A stretch of 64,000 bases of DNA from QHXW01 sp963847515 (GCA_963847515.1 CAWKAA010000005.1:1054001-1118000); one strand, 5' to 3'. Positions 8,299 through 17,215 are shown, numbered from the stretch's first letter. Numbers and translations: made by a program. The notes: generated by a model from the letters alone, not told the origin.

Positions 8299-9447
8299 AT
8301 GCCTACCCGGCTTAGAACTGTGGCTCTGTCCGCCGCAACGCTGATGCTTCTGGCTTCGGCGGCGGTGGCGCAGGTGTCGTCGATTGAAGGAGATGTCAAA
8401 GACCAAAACGGCCAGCCTCTCAAGGGCGCGTTGGTGAAGATCGACCGCCTGGACATCAAGGGTCACTATCAGGTCAAGACCGACAAGAAGGGGCATTACT
8501 TTCATACCGGTCTGCCTCTTGGCAAGTACAAGATCACTCTCGAAGTCGACGGCAAGGATGTCGACAGCATGAACGGCGTCACCACCAAGCTGGGCGAGTC
8601 CACCGTCCAAGACTTCAGTATGAAAGAGACTATGCAGCGATCCCAGTCGCTCGCTAAGGCCGCTGAAACCGGGACCCTGAGTAAAGAACAAGAGCGCGGG
8701 ATGTCCGCGGAGCAGAAGGCCGCGCTCGAAAAAGCCGCCAAAGAGCGCGAGCAGGCCATGGCCAAGAATAAGGCGTTGAATGATGCGTTCAATGCGGGCA
8801 TGCAGGCCATGCAAGGCAAACAGTGGGATGCGGCCATCGCGGCGTTCAGCAAAGCCGCTGAGGCGGATCCCAAGCAGAGTGTGGTCTGGGCGCAACTCGC
8901 CGACGCGTACTCGCAATCTGCCTCCCAGAAGACCGGCGCGGATGCGCAGGCCGCTCTGGACAAGGGCATTGAGGCGTTCGGCAAAGCCATGGAACTCAAG
9001 CCGGATGACGCCGCGCTCCATAACAACTATGCCCTGGCCCTGGTTAAGGCTAAAAAAATTCCCGAGGCCCAGGCTGAATTGGCTAAGGCAGCGCAGCTCG
9101 ACCCCCCCAACGCCGGACGCTACTTCTATAACCTTGGCGCCGTCTTGATTAACAGCGGCCAGAATGACGCGGCCGGTGAGGCGTTCAAGAAAGCCATCGA
9201 TACCGATCCGAACTATGCCGATGCGCAATATCAATACGGCATGTACCTTCTGGGCAAAGCGCAAATGACACCCGATGGCAAAGTCATTCCGGCGCCCGGC
9301 ACCAAGGAAGCGCTATCGAAATACCTGGAGTTGAAACCCACGGGCCCGTTTGCGGAGTCTGCCAAAGGCGCGCTGGCCTCGATGGATGCGACCATTACCA
9401 CCCAGTACGAGAATCCGGCGGCCCAAAAGAAGGGCAAGAAAAAGTAA
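8299..9447 (+). CDS. Secreted tetratricopeptide repeat protein with a carboxypeptidase-regulatory-like domain
   Basis: About 382 residues. An N-terminal signal peptide (MPTRLRTVALSAATLMLLASAAVAQ) is followed by a small beta domain, VSSIEGDVKDQNGQPLKGALVKI..., of the carboxypeptidase regulatory-like (CarboxypepD_reg) type, then a Lys/Glu-rich helical linker and at least four TPR units (for example NAGMQAMQGKQWDAAIAAF, and DAALHNNYALALVKAKKIP). The tail is Lys-rich (AQKKGKKK). ATG 8299 has GGAGGA 8 bases upstream and gives a clean signal peptide, so I prefer it to a longer frame from 8197. Such proteins are common in acidobacteria and probably act as periplasmic scaffolds; no partner is known. 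It is divergent from the aromatic operon. Confidence 0.75.
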   Translation: MPTRLRTVALSAATLMLLASAAVAQVSSIEGDVKDQNGQPLKGALVKIDRLDIKGHYQVKTDKKGHYFHTGLPLGKYKITLEVDGKDVDSMNGVTTKLGESTVQDFSMKETMQRSQSLAKAAETGTLSKEQERGMSAEQKAALEKAAKEREQAMAKNKALNDAFNAGMQAMQGKQWDAAIAAFSKAAEADPKQSVVWAQLADAYSQSASQKTGADAQAALDKGIEAFGKAMELKPDDAALHNNYALALVKAKKIPEAQAELAKAAQLDPPNAGRYFYNLGAVLINSGQNDAAGEAFKKAIDTDPNYADAQYQYGMYLLGKAQMTPDGKVIPAPGTKEALSKYLELKPTGPFAESAKGALASMDATITTQYENPAAQKKGKKK

Positions 9448-9479
9448 CGGCAAGCCAGGTTGCCCGTCGACAGGCGGCC

Positions 9480-9776
9480 GTGCCTGTCCAGTTTATGTTC
9501 CGGCTTCTCTTTCGCTTTCTCGCTTTGCTGGTTTTCTTCGCGATCATCCGCTATCTTTTTGCGGCCGTCGCTGGCCTGTTCTCGAAGGTTGTGAATCCTC
9601 AGTCACGCCCGTCGCCGCAGAAACAGACGGCGCACGCTCCTGTGGGAGGCGAACTAAAGCAGGATCCCGTTTGCGGCACCTTCGTTCCGACCACCACGTC
9701 CGTCAAGCAGACCATCAATGGCGAGCTGTTTCATTTCTGCTCAGTAGCATGCCGCGACAAATATAGAGTAGCCTGA
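9480..9776 (+). CDS. Small membrane-anchored YHS/TRASH-type metal-binding domain protein
   Basis: A 98-residue protein. Residues 5-38 form one hydrophobic helix (LLFRFLALLVFFAIIRYLFAA region). The C-terminal part reads DPVCGTFVP...NGELFHFCSVACRDKY, matching the YHS/TRASH pattern of a Cys in DPVCG and a later FCSxxCRDKY, a treble-clef that binds heavy-metal ions. Such domains act in metal sensing or handling. The listed start is GTG at 9480; ATG 9495 is an alternative that would keep the membrane helix. It lies 32 bp downstream of the TPR gene and may be cotranscribed. I see no metal transporter nearby. Confidence 0.7.
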   Translation: MPVQFMFRLLFRFLALLVFFAIIRYLFAAVAGLFSKVVNPQSRPSPQKQTAHAPVGGELKQDPVCGTFVPTTTSVKQTINGELFHFCSVACRDKYRVA

Positions 9777-10129
9777 GCTAAAGCTGCCGAACGCTGGTTC
9801 GCGCATTCCTTCCCGGCCGCCGGCATCACCCTTTCAGTTCTAAATGCAAATCCCTACAAAGAGCTCCGGGATCCGTACTTCTTATCACCATTTTTTCCCT
9901 TAGCAGCAGATAGATTCCGGTCGTGCGCCTGCGGTAAATCCGATTCTTATCTTTTGTTAACCTAAAACCCGATACTGCACGATAACCCAGTTGCACTCTC
10001 TGCAGGCCCCATTCGATGAAGATTCGCGCGATTGGGACTCTTCCCGTTGACCCGATATAAACCCCATGCTTAAATGCCCTTGCAAGCGGTAGAAATCGGG
10101 TCTTCGCGTTGAAGATAAAGAATTTTCTC

Positions 10130-10160
10130 TTGACACGGGTAAGCGTCCTGGGGTATGAAT
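10130..10160 (+). promoter_or_regulatory. Candidate sigma-70-type promoter
   Basis: TTGACA at 10130-10135 is followed after 18 bases by TATGAAT at 10154-10160. The -35 box is perfect and the -10 box is one of the better matches in this gap. If used, the leader of the 10431 gene would be about 265 nt long. Confidence 0.45.
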
Positions 10161-10311
10161 ATGTTTACCACGTCCGATGCAATTCGCAATTGTGCGCATC
10201 TATCCCGCAAGCACAGAAAGCAGAAGTTAAAAAAGACAATTGATCATGTGCTGATCGCGGGTTTTTAGTTTGTATGCTGCGGGCCCACTTGAGGACCTGC
10301 GGTGGTTCTGG

Positions 10312-10332
10312 CTCTCCGCCCGACACGGAGAG
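10312..10332 (+). promoter_or_regulatory. Perfect hairpin in the leader of the 10431 gene
   Basis: Arms CTCTCCG (10312-10318) and CGGAGAG (10326-10332) with loop CCCGACA. There is no T-run after it, so it is not a simple terminator. It lies about 100 nt before the start codon and may stabilise the mRNA or regulate translation. It does not match a riboswitch class I know. Confidence 0.4.
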
Positions 10333-10430
10333 GTTCCCCAAGGTTGTGAAACGATTTTGTGAGTAGTGAGAGGCTCAGGTTGCAAGAGAACTTCGGCCGG
10401 TTCAATTACGCACTTTACAAGGAGAAGGAA

Positions 10431-12353
10431 ATGGCAGATTTTCGCAGATTTATGATCGTGCTTGCCGCAGTGGCCCTTCTGTTAGGGACAGTGAGCACGG
10501 TAAGCGCAGCGACAAACGGCTTTCAGTGCTCGACCAACGCTGCGACCCCTGAACAGGCTCGTCAGCAGGGCATCACGGAGTTGATGGGTGACCTGGTGCT
10601 GAATTGCACGGGAGGTACCGCCACTGATTTAGGTGCGCCGGTTGCCTCCGTTAACATCACAGTAACACTAAATACCGAGGTCACCAGCCGGCTTCTGGAT
10701 GACGCCGTAAACGGGAATGAAGCTTTGTTATTGGTTGACGATCCCCCTCCGGGCTCGCAGAATGTTTGCTTCGCGGCTGTCGCGCCTTGCCCCATGCTGG
10801 GTGAGGGTGACACGAGCGGCGGCGCGGGCGGCGGTCCGTCGTCCTATTTGCCGGCGGCCGGCAACACGAATAAGAACGTCTTTCAGGGGCAGTGGAACTC
10901 CAACCAACCCGGGTCCGTCGTGTTTCGTGGCGTTCCTATCGATCCGCCCGGCACGGTAAGAAACCAGCTCGTGATGCGCGTCACCAACGTTCGCGGTAAC
11001 GCAACCCGGTTTGCCGTATCCACCGGCGTAGGCATTGGCGGTATTCCCATCTACATGACCATCGCGGTCAGCAATCCGAGCGCGGTGCCGATCAACAACC
11101 CGCAGCAGATCGTAGCTTTCGTATTCAATGGTCTGGTCCAGGGTCAAGACGGTCTCGCTGCCTTCAAGCAGTGCGTGGACGTCAATGTGGATGAGGCGAA
11201 GGGCAAGCTGACGTTCCAGGGCGTTGCCGGTGACTTTGTCGATAATGTCGGGTTCACCGGTTTGGTGAAGGCCATCGAAGGTTTCGCTTCAGCCTTCAAG
11301 GTCAGGAACAAGGCCACAACGCCAGCTGCTCCGCTCGCTTTGGCCGTTCAGGACATTCCTGGTACCAACTATCCCGCCGTGGAAACCGGCTTCTATAACG
11401 ATGGTTCCCTCGATGCTGATTTCACGGATCCGAGGATCGCTGGTGCAGGCTTGGCCGATGCCGGCACGCGCATCAAGGTAGAATTCGCTAATGTCCCCGT
11501 GGGCGCGCATGTTTATGTTCCGCTGGTTATTAACCCATCTGGGCTTACAACCGCAGGCCACCTCTACTTAGCCCTCACCAAGAACGAGGTGGGTGCTTTC
11601 AGTGCGCAAGGTGCGAGTTCCTTTGATCCGAATGGGCTCCTCGGTGAGGTTACAATGACTGGTGGCGCCGGCGAGGCCGTCTACGAAGTCTTGGATGAGG
11701 ATCCGTCTAACGTCGAAGAAGCGGACATCCCGGTTATCGTCGCTTACATCGCGAATCCGGCCGGCAATTCTCCGTCTATCACATCGGGTCCGGCAACCGC
11801 GGGCGTCAGCTTCGCTCCGACGACCACTCCTCCCGATTACGCCTCTGAGGATAGCGGAACTCCGGTGCCTAGATTCATCGATACCGCCACGCAGGCGAAT
11901 CGGTTTAGCGTAAATGCCTGCCGCACGAACCTGTTGTTCCCGTTCGTGACTAACCAGGCTGGGTATGACACGGGTCTCGCGATCGCTAACACGTCGCAGG
12001 ATCCTTTCGGCACTATCAACCAACATGGCACGTGCGACCTGAACTTCTTTAATGGAAGCACGACGCCTCCGCCGCCGACCAAGTTCACAACTGTGGACGT
12101 ACCGGCCGGCACGGTCTACACCAATCTGTCGTCGATCGTTGCTTCTGGGTTCCAGGGCTACATCATCGCCGTCTGCAACTTCCAGTACGCGCATGGTTAT
12201 GCCTTCCTGCTCGGCGGGACCCCGAACGGCGCGAATCAAGTTGCTCAGGGTTATATCGCTCTGGTCATTCCGGATCTGCTCCGTGGTGGTCAACTCGGTG
12301 CCAGTCCGTTCCCAGTCGGTGGTCCTGGCAGCGGCGAACAGCTAGGCTTCTAA
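10431..12353 (+). CDS. Large secreted protein, function unknown, acidobacterial family
   Basis: About 640 residues with a clear signal peptide (MADFRRFMIVLAAVALLLGTVSTVSA). The mature part is rich in Gly, Pro, Asn, Thr and Val, with predicted beta structure throughout and no catalytic motif I recognise. The C-terminal 150 residues (NLLFPFVTNQAGYDTGLAI...CNFQYAHGYAFL...) resemble a block I associate with many solibacterial exported proteins; that association is from memory, not a search. ATG 10431 is chosen because AGGAG sits 6 bases upstream and the signal peptide begins there; the frame stays open further upstream to 10359. A strong terminator follows directly, so it is monocistronic. A surface or extracellular matrix role is only a guess. 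Confidence 0.65.
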   Translation: MADFRRFMIVLAAVALLLGTVSTVSAATNGFQCSTNAATPEQARQQGITELMGDLVLNCTGGTATDLGAPVASVNITVTLNTEVTSRLLDDAVNGNEALLLVDDPPPGSQNVCFAAVAPCPMLGEGDTSGGAGGGPSSYLPAAGNTNKNVFQGQWNSNQPGSVVFRGVPIDPPGTVRNQLVMRVTNVRGNATRFAVSTGVGIGGIPIYMTIAVSNPSAVPINNPQQIVAFVFNGLVQGQDGLAAFKQCVDVNVDEAKGKLTFQGVAGDFVDNVGFTGLVKAIEGFASAFKVRNKATTPAAPLALAVQDIPGTNYPAVETGFYNDGSLDADFTDPRIAGAGLADAGTRIKVEFANVPVGAHVYVPLVINPSGLTTAGHLYLALTKNEVGAFSAQGASSFDPNGLLGEVTMTGGAGEAVYEVLDEDPSNVEEADIPVIVAYIANPAGNSPSITSGPATAGVSFAPTTTPPDYASEDSGTPVPRFIDTATQANRFSVNACRTNLLFPFVTNQAGYDTGLAIANTSQDPFGTINQHGTCDLNFFNGSTTPPPPTKFTTVDVPAGTVYTNLSSIVASGFQGYIIAVCNFQYAHGYAFLLGGTPNGANQVAQGYIALVIPDLLRGGQLGASPFPVGGPGSGEQLGF

Positions 12354-12375
12354 AAAGCTGTTCTCAATTGTTAAA

Positions 12376-12405
12376 GGGGGAAGCAAATGCTTCCCCCTTT
12401 TTTTT
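12376..12405 (+). terminator. Rho-independent terminator
   Basis: A perfect 9-bp stem, GGGGGAAGC (12376-12384) with GCTTCCCCC (12389-12397), loop AAAT, followed by eight T residues. It ends transcription of the 10431 gene. Confidence 0.93.
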
Positions 12406-12519
12406 GTGCTTGCGTCCTCACTTTTAGTGATAAGATAATCTTCCCGCGTCCTTTTCCAGACTTGTTCACAAGCGCCAGTACCAACCGGGCGCTTAGCCAA
12501 GAACTAGGGAGTAATAATC

Positions 12520-14673
12520 ATGTCCTTCACGTTATGTTCTAAGCTATTCGCTCGCCTCTTCGTGGGCATTTTGCTGGCTGGGGCCGCTTTTTGTCAGTCT
12601 ATATCCATCGTTTCTGGCGACGGCCAGGCTCTGTCCCTTTCCGACGCCCTAGCAGTGCAGCCCCTTGTGGTGTTGGTGCGTGACGCCTCGGGCAACCCGA
12701 TTCCTAATGCTAATGTGTCCTGGGCCGTGGTGACTCAAGGGGGTGGCGGATTCGCGTCAACCACCAGCAAGACGGACTCCAACGGAAATGCCAGCAACTC
12801 TTTTCTTCCGCCTGGCACTCTTCCTTTGAACGCCTCTTTTTTTCAGACTCAGATCAATGCCGTCTACAATAGCAAGACTGTCACTTTTACCGAGACTGTA
12901 ATTGGCCGCTCCTCGGGAGGCGGGCCGGAAGTGGATATTACTTTGAAGTCCCCGCCCTTGGGATACAATTTTGTGGGCGCCGCAGGCCAGCACAGCTCGA
13001 CTCTGATTCAGGTCTTGGTCCAAGGCGTCGCAGGCGGTCAGACCGGACAGCCTGTATCCCACCTTCAGATTCAAATAGGTCCATCCAACCAAGGCTACAC
13101 GGCGACACTAACTTGTGCCGAGGGACCCAGTGTTTTTACCGACGTCCACGGGGTGGCGACGTGTACTCCGGTATTCGGCGGCGCGATCGGCACTGGACAG
13201 ATTCTGGTTAGCGCCGTACCTAATGCAGGAGATCTCGGGGGAATTCTCGGGCAATTCAGCTTCAATTATCAAGTGACTGCCGGTCCGCCTGCGGTCATTG
13301 TCATCGTATCGGGCAATAATCAGAATGGCCAACCCGGACAGCCGCTCCCGCGTCCTCTGGTTGCACAGGTCACCGACATCGCCGGTAATTGGCTCACCGG
13401 CGTCACCCTGGCTTTCAAAGCCGTTGTCCCCGGTACAGTAGGCTTCAGCAACGTGAATAACGTTTCGGATGTCCACGGCGAAGTTTCGGCCACCGCGACG
13501 CCCGGTAACGTGTCAGGTCCGGTTCAGGTCAGCGTTCAGACTGCCGATGGTAAAGTCTTCGCCACCTTCACCATCAACGTCGCCGTCACTGTGGGTCAAG
13601 TTCTTAAGTCAGGCGATCAGCAGAGTGCGAAGATTACGCAGCAATTCGCCGATCCCCTCACCGTTACCGTGAATGACCCTAATGGCAAGCCGATCGTAGG
13701 GACACAGGTGACTTTCGCTGTGACCCAGGGATCAGCCACGCTCGGAACGCTCACCGCGGTAACCAACGCGCAGGGTCAGGCAAGCACCATCGTAACCGCC
13801 GGCAGCACGGCTGGGCCCGTCGTGATTACTGCCACCGTAGCCAGCGCTGGAGCTCCCGACGTAGCCACCTTCAATCTCACCGTCCGAACCCCGGGTCCAT
13901 CCTGCACGCCGGGTCAGACCTTCTATAACGGCGCCGGATTCCAGCCCAACTACATTTCGCCCGGCGCGGTCGCTACCATCTATTGTGTCGGACTGGCACA
14001 GGGCATTCAGGGATCGGTTATGCCGAGTTTCTTCGGCCCGCTGCCGACCCAGGTCGCTAACGTCTCGCTGACGTTTGCTACTGCGGCCGACCCGACGGCT
14101 ACTTCAGGGGTTCCCAACGCTCCGATTTTCAACGTGTCGAATTACAACGGGCAAGAGTCGGTGTCCGTTGAAGTTCCCCTCGAAGCCCTGGTAGGCGCAA
14201 GTGTCCCTGTGACCATTACCGTCGGAGGTGTCAGCACCACTGGTCTTACCGCTACAATCCTGCAAGCCTCTCCCGGCGTCTTTGATACCGGTTTGGCTGG
14301 ATCCGATGGACTGCGAGCCGCCGTGATTCTGCGGCCCGATGGGAGCGTGGTCTCAACTTCCAATCCGCTAGCTCGCGGTGAAATTGGCCGCGCGTATGTC
14401 ACCGGCTTGATTCCGCCGGCAGGTCTCACGACCAACGCGCAATTGCCCATTGACACCGATATCGTAATCACGACTCCGGTGATTGTGGGTGTCGATAATG
14501 CCGGAGTGAAGGTGATTTCGGTAAAGTACGCCCGCAACCTGGTTGGAGTGTGGGAAGTCCAGTTCGAAGTTCCCGCGAGCGCCAAGACAGGATCGAATCT
14601 TCCGTTTGCGGTCGGGATCCCCGTTTCCGGGGGCCACGCATATTCACAGGCTTCGGATATCGCGATTCAGTAG
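12520..14673 (+). CDS. Secreted protein with Ig-like (Big_1) repeats and a Solibacter-type C-terminal domain
   Basis: A 717-residue exported protein with signal peptide ending near residue 26 (LLAGAAFCQ). Residues 27 to about 460 form three or four bacterial Ig-like domains of the Big_1 type, recognisable by the repeated pattern VVLVRDASGNPIPNANVSWAV / VAQVTDIAGNWLTGVTLAF / VTVNDPNGKPIVGTQVTFAV with following TDSNGNAS-like turns. From about residue 465 (FYNGAGFQPNYISPGAVATI) to the end it matches the C-terminal domain found repeatedly in Solibacter exported proteins (TIGR03437 type), where the start 'NGASF/AGF...ISPGxxxxIxG' and the middle 'ASPGVF' recur. GGGAG precedes ATG 12520. Function is unknown; adhesion or cell-surface display fits the Ig repeats. 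Confidence 0.8.
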   Translation: MSFTLCSKLFARLFVGILLAGAAFCQSISIVSGDGQALSLSDALAVQPLVVLVRDASGNPIPNANVSWAVVTQGGGGFASTTSKTDSNGNASNSFLPPGTLPLNASFFQTQINAVYNSKTVTFTETVIGRSSGGGPEVDITLKSPPLGYNFVGAAGQHSSTLIQVLVQGVAGGQTGQPVSHLQIQIGPSNQGYTATLTCAEGPSVFTDVHGVATCTPVFGGAIGTGQILVSAVPNAGDLGGILGQFSFNYQVTAGPPAVIVIVSGNNQNGQPGQPLPRPLVAQVTDIAGNWLTGVTLAFKAVVPGTVGFSNVNNVSDVHGEVSATATPGNVSGPVQVSVQTADGKVFATFTINVAVTVGQVLKSGDQQSAKITQQFADPLTVTVNDPNGKPIVGTQVTFAVTQGSATLGTLTAVTNAQGQASTIVTAGSTAGPVVITATVASAGAPDVATFNLTVRTPGPSCTPGQTFYNGAGFQPNYISPGAVATIYCVGLAQGIQGSVMPSFFGPLPTQVANVSLTFATAADPTATSGVPNAPIFNVSNYNGQESVSVEVPLEALVGASVPVTITVGGVSTTGLTATILQASPGVFDTGLAGSDGLRAAVILRPDGSVVSTSNPLARGEIGRAYVTGLIPPAGLTTNAQLPIDTDIVITTPVIVGVDNAGVKVISVKYARNLVGVWEVQFEVPASAKTGSNLPFAVGIPVSGGHAYSQASDIAIQ

Positions 14674-14703
14674 ATCGGCGGCTGCACAAGCTAACGGGTC
14701 GGG

Positions 14704-14726
14704 AGGGCCGGGAAGTGCCCGGCCCT
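14704..14726 (+). terminator. Probable terminator hairpin
   Basis: Arms AGGGCCGGG (14704-14712) and CCCGGCCCT (14718-14726) with a 5-base loop, about 30 bp after the stop at 14673. Only a short GTTT follows, so termination may be weak or the structure may sit in the leader of the next gene. Confidence 0.55.
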
Positions 14727-14746
14727 GTTTCCCGCGGCGAGTTAGA

Positions 14747-15628
14747 ATGTTTTCCCGAAAAAAATCCTGGACGCACGGCGAAATCGAGCGGCGCGTGCGA
14801 GAACTCGGCTGGTGGTATCAGCATTTCGAGCTCCCCACTGGAGTCCTCACCGGAAATGGGCAGTCGCCTGCGTATTTGCCCGAAACGCGTTGGCGCCTGA
14901 TTGAACCGTACGTGCCGGCGAGTCTTAAGGGCAAAACGGTTCTTGACACCGGCGGCAACGCCGGCTATTTCTCCGTCCAGATGATGAAGCGGGGCGCCAG
15001 GCAATGTGTTCTGGTCGAACCCTTCGTCGAATTCTCAGAGCAGGCTCGTTTTGTTGCCGACCTCTACGACTTTCCAATCCAAGTGATCAATGAAGACGTT
15101 CACACTTATTGCCTCACGACAACTGAGCGGTTTGATTACGTCGTCTTTCTAGGGCTGTTCTACCACCTGAAGTATCCCGGCATCGTGCTGGACCGCATGG
15201 CCGAAATGACGCGCGAGCGCATGTACTTCCATTCCCACGTCATCTCCGAAGAGGCCGCCAGCCACTCAACCCGCTCCGATTACATGCCCGGCCAGGATGA
15301 CCGGCTGCTCGCCGATCCCGCCTTTCCAAAGATGCTTTTCATCGAGCAACTCTATAACAGCGACCCGACCAACTGGTGGATTCCGACAAGCAGTGCGCTC
15401 GAACCCCTAGTGCGAAGTTCGGGAATGAAGGTGGTCGCGCGTCCCCATCCCCAACTGATCGTGGCGGAACCCGACCAGCCGCCGGGCAAAGTCGTCTTCG
15501 ATCGGAAGCTGGTTTTTCCGAAGTATGGAAAACGCGGCGGCGCCGTTCATCCGGGCCCCCAGCGCGTCGATTCCGAACTCTGGCGCAAACTTCTGGCCAT
15601 GCGGGACAAATCCGGAGAAAAGGAATAG
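14747..15628 (+). CDS. SAM-dependent methyltransferase, tRNA (mo5U34)-methyltransferase-like
   Basis: About 293 residues. A Rossmann-fold SAM site is visible in KTVLDTGGNAGYFSVQMMKRGA (residues about 65-86), with the acidic residue of motif II in VLVEPF and DYVVFLGLFYHLKYPGIVLDRMAEM as motif IV and following helix. The order of these blocks and the FLGLFYHLKYP stretch fit the CmoB/DUF1698 group, which carboxymethylates or methylates the wobble uridine of tRNA, although the E. coli enzymes are somewhat different in length. The start ATG at 14747 places the N-terminal helical region WTHGEIERRVRELGWWYQ first. Other methyl acceptors (lipids, small molecules) remain possible. Its stop lies 2 bp from the convergent gene's stop at 15631. 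Confidence 0.65.
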   Translation: MFSRKKSWTHGEIERRVRELGWWYQHFELPTGVLTGNGQSPAYLPETRWRLIEPYVPASLKGKTVLDTGGNAGYFSVQMMKRGARQCVLVEPFVEFSEQARFVADLYDFPIQVINEDVHTYCLTTTERFDYVVFLGLFYHLKYPGIVLDRMAEMTRERMYFHSHVISEEAASHSTRSDYMPGQDDRLLADPAFPKMLFIEQLYNSDPTNWWIPTSSALEPLVRSSGMKVVARPHPQLIVAEPDQPPGKVVFDRKLVFPKYGKRGGAVHPGPQRVDSELWRKLLAMRDKSGEKE

Positions 15629-15630
15629 GT

Positions 15631-16458
15631 CTACTCGAAAACGGCGCGGACACTAATTACAGAATTAATAGGTTGCACCAATACATTCACTACGAGCGGG
15701 GAGCGCGGAGCGTTTTCCCCTGGCTTGAAATCGAAGGACAGTACAGCTTTTTCACCCGCCTTCAATTCTGTCCGGTCCAGTTTGACCACCAGGCCAGGCA
15801 CATCGGGCGGCTGAAACTGTAGCGAAACCGTCCCAGCCAGCTGGCTGGAAATCGTCACTCGGTCCGAGGACGCTTCGTGCGCCTTCAATTGCACGCCCTG
15901 CTTGTCCGCCGACACCTGCTTCCATAACGAGAGAATGTCGGGAGTTTTGGACATGTCCGGAGGCCCGCCCGCCTGCTCAGCGCCCGGCTTGCCCGGTCCG
16001 GGATTCATCTTTCCAAACGGAGTGATGAGGGAGGCTTCCGGTTGGACGTACCAAAACCACTGTCCGTCAACTACCTTCCACAACGTCATGAAAGGTATTT
16101 TCATCGGCTTGTTTTGAAACTGAGGCATATTGATGATCATTTCCACCGCGATCATGGCTTTGGCCTTGGTGAACTCGTCGGAATACGAAATGCTCCGAAT
16201 TTCATAGCTCAGGTATCTCGGCTTCTGCATCTGGTAGTAGTAGTCTTTGGAGTCCTCGGCAACGTACTGCTCCGCCTGCCTTGGCTTGCCGTCTACCTGT
16301 AACTGAAAGAACTTCGAAATGCGATCGCGAAGTGCTTCATCGATGGCTGGCGGAGCCTTGGTAAATAGGTCGGCCGGCTGCTGGCCCGACGCCATGGTCA
16401 GAAGCACGCAGACAAAACTGGAGAACGCCAAGACCTTTCCCGCGGACATCCTGGACAT
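15631..16458 (-). CDS. Secreted protein of unknown function
   Basis: A 275-residue protein with a signal peptide (residues 1-26, ending MASGQQ). The first half (about 35-150) resembles an NTF2/nuclear-transport-factor-like alpha+beta layout: LRDRISKFFQLQVDGKPRQAEQYVAEDSKDYYYQMQKP, then beta strands ending in TLWKVVDGQWFWYV. A Gly/Pro-rich linker follows, and the C-terminal part (about 190-275) looks like a beta-sandwich with RTELKAGEKAVLSFDFKP. I do not recognise a named family. The gene is convergent with the methyltransferase gene and lies 38 bp downstream of another unknown protein gene on the same strand. Confidence 0.55.
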   Translation of the reverse strand: MSRMSAGKVLAFSSFVCVLLTMASGQQPADLFTKAPPAIDEALRDRISKFFQLQVDGKPRQAEQYVAEDSKDYYYQMQKPRYLSYEIRSISYSDEFTKAKAMIAVEMIINMPQFQNKPMKIPFMTLWKVVDGQWFWYVQPEASLITPFGKMNPGPGKPGAEQAGGPPDMSKTPDILSLWKQVSADKQGVQLKAHEASSDRVTISSQLAGTVSLQFQPPDVPGLVVKLDRTELKAGEKAVLSFDFKPGENAPRSPLVVNVLVQPINSVISVRAVFE

Positions 16459-16496
16459 GATCTCTCTATTCTATATGGATGCGTGCGATCCCTGGA

Positions 16497-17159
16497 TCAG
16501 GCTTCGCCCAGACCCTGCCGGATGACGGTATCCGCCTCAGATGCGGACATCCGCTGGTAATAGTCGGCCAGCAAGCCCGCGTTCACTAGCTTGCCATTTT
16601 GAAGTTGGATGTAATACTCGGTTCCATTGGCCGAATAGGGGCCGCCAGTGGCGTCGTATGGCTTCGCCACTACTTCACCGGTGCCATATTTGTTGGCAAT
16701 CCATTGCGCCGTTGCCGGCGTGGCAAAATAAATGGGGTTCAGAGCCGAGGAGCCGCCGTACGCGCTAACCACCTCGAGGTTCTGCTGAAATTCGGGTACG
16801 AACGGCGTGCCGTTTGCGTCGGCTCGTTGCGGTGCCTGAGCCCCGGTGCTGCTTTCCCCAGGCGCGGGCTTTGGTTCGAAAATCGCCAGAGGGTTGAAGA
16901 AGGTCGATTGTGTTCCGGCCGCGGGGGTGTCAAGAACTTGTCCGCCCGGCTGAGATGTGACCGGATTTTGACGGCTGCCATCGCCGGCGACGTCAGGTCT
17001 AGGCGTCGGAACCGGCGCCGTCGGCAGCTCAACCAGGTGTGCCCCCGCCGACTCGCCAGCCAATAGATCCGAAAAGACTTCGCTCGATTGACCGGTACCT
17101 TGCCCACGCACCGGCGTGGCGAAATGTAGCGATGATTGAGTTTCAATTCTAGACAGCAT
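16497..17159 (-). CDS. Hypothetical protein with low-complexity N-terminal half
   Basis: A 220-residue protein without a signal peptide or membrane helix. Residues 30-130 are rich in Pro, Ala, Gly, Thr and Gln and probably disordered (VELPTAPVPTPRPDVAG, PKPAPGESSTGAQAP). The last 90 residues look folded: LNPIYFATPATAQWIANKYG, then EYYIQLQNGKLVNAGLLADYYQRM. The pattern, a peptide-like tail motif behind a flexible region, resembles flagellar or secretion-associated proteins, but I cannot support an assignment. Its stop lies 38 bp before the next gene's start. It lies downstream of hspR on the same strand with a 56-bp gap. Confidence 0.45.
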   Translation of the reverse strand: MLSRIETQSSLHFATPVRGQGTGQSSEVFSDLLAGESAGAHLVELPTAPVPTPRPDVAGDGSRQNPVTSQPGGQVLDTPAAGTQSTFFNPLAIFEPKPAPGESSTGAQAPQRADANGTPFVPEFQQNLEVVSAYGGSSALNPIYFATPATAQWIANKYGTGEVVAKPYDATGGPYSANGTEYYIQLQNGKLVNAGLLADYYQRMSASEADTVIRQGLGEA

Positions 17160-17215
17160 GCCGGAACCGCCCTCCGCTCAGGAAGGGCACGAGGAATGCC
17201 AATCGCGGTCGAGTT

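Larger units (their letters stand above)
9777..10430. other. 650-bp intergenic region / long structured 5' leader
   Basis: No credible gene. A minus-strand open frame at 9957-10199 has no family resemblance and covers a candidate promoter. The stretch is AT-richer than its neighbours and probably holds the promoter and a leader of more than 250 nt for the secreted protein starting at 10431, with a perfect hairpin at 10312-10332. Confidence 0.5.

Noticed and set aside
8227..9264. 345-codon open frame on the - strand over the TPR gene
   Set aside because: Overlaps the whole TPR protein, has no start signals and repetitive Leu/Gly/Arg composition mirroring the TPR codons.
9957..10199. 80-codon open frame on the - strand
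   Set aside because: No family resemblance and it spans the candidate promoter at 10130; more likely intergenic.
10200..10430. Riboswitch in the leader of the 10431 gene
   Set aside because: The hairpin and surroundings do not fit the consensus of classes I can recall, such as cyclic-di-GMP (GEMM), cobalamin or TPP.
11568..12293. 241-codon open frame on the - strand
   Set aside because: Antisense shadow of the exported protein at 10431; Arg-rich with no known motif.
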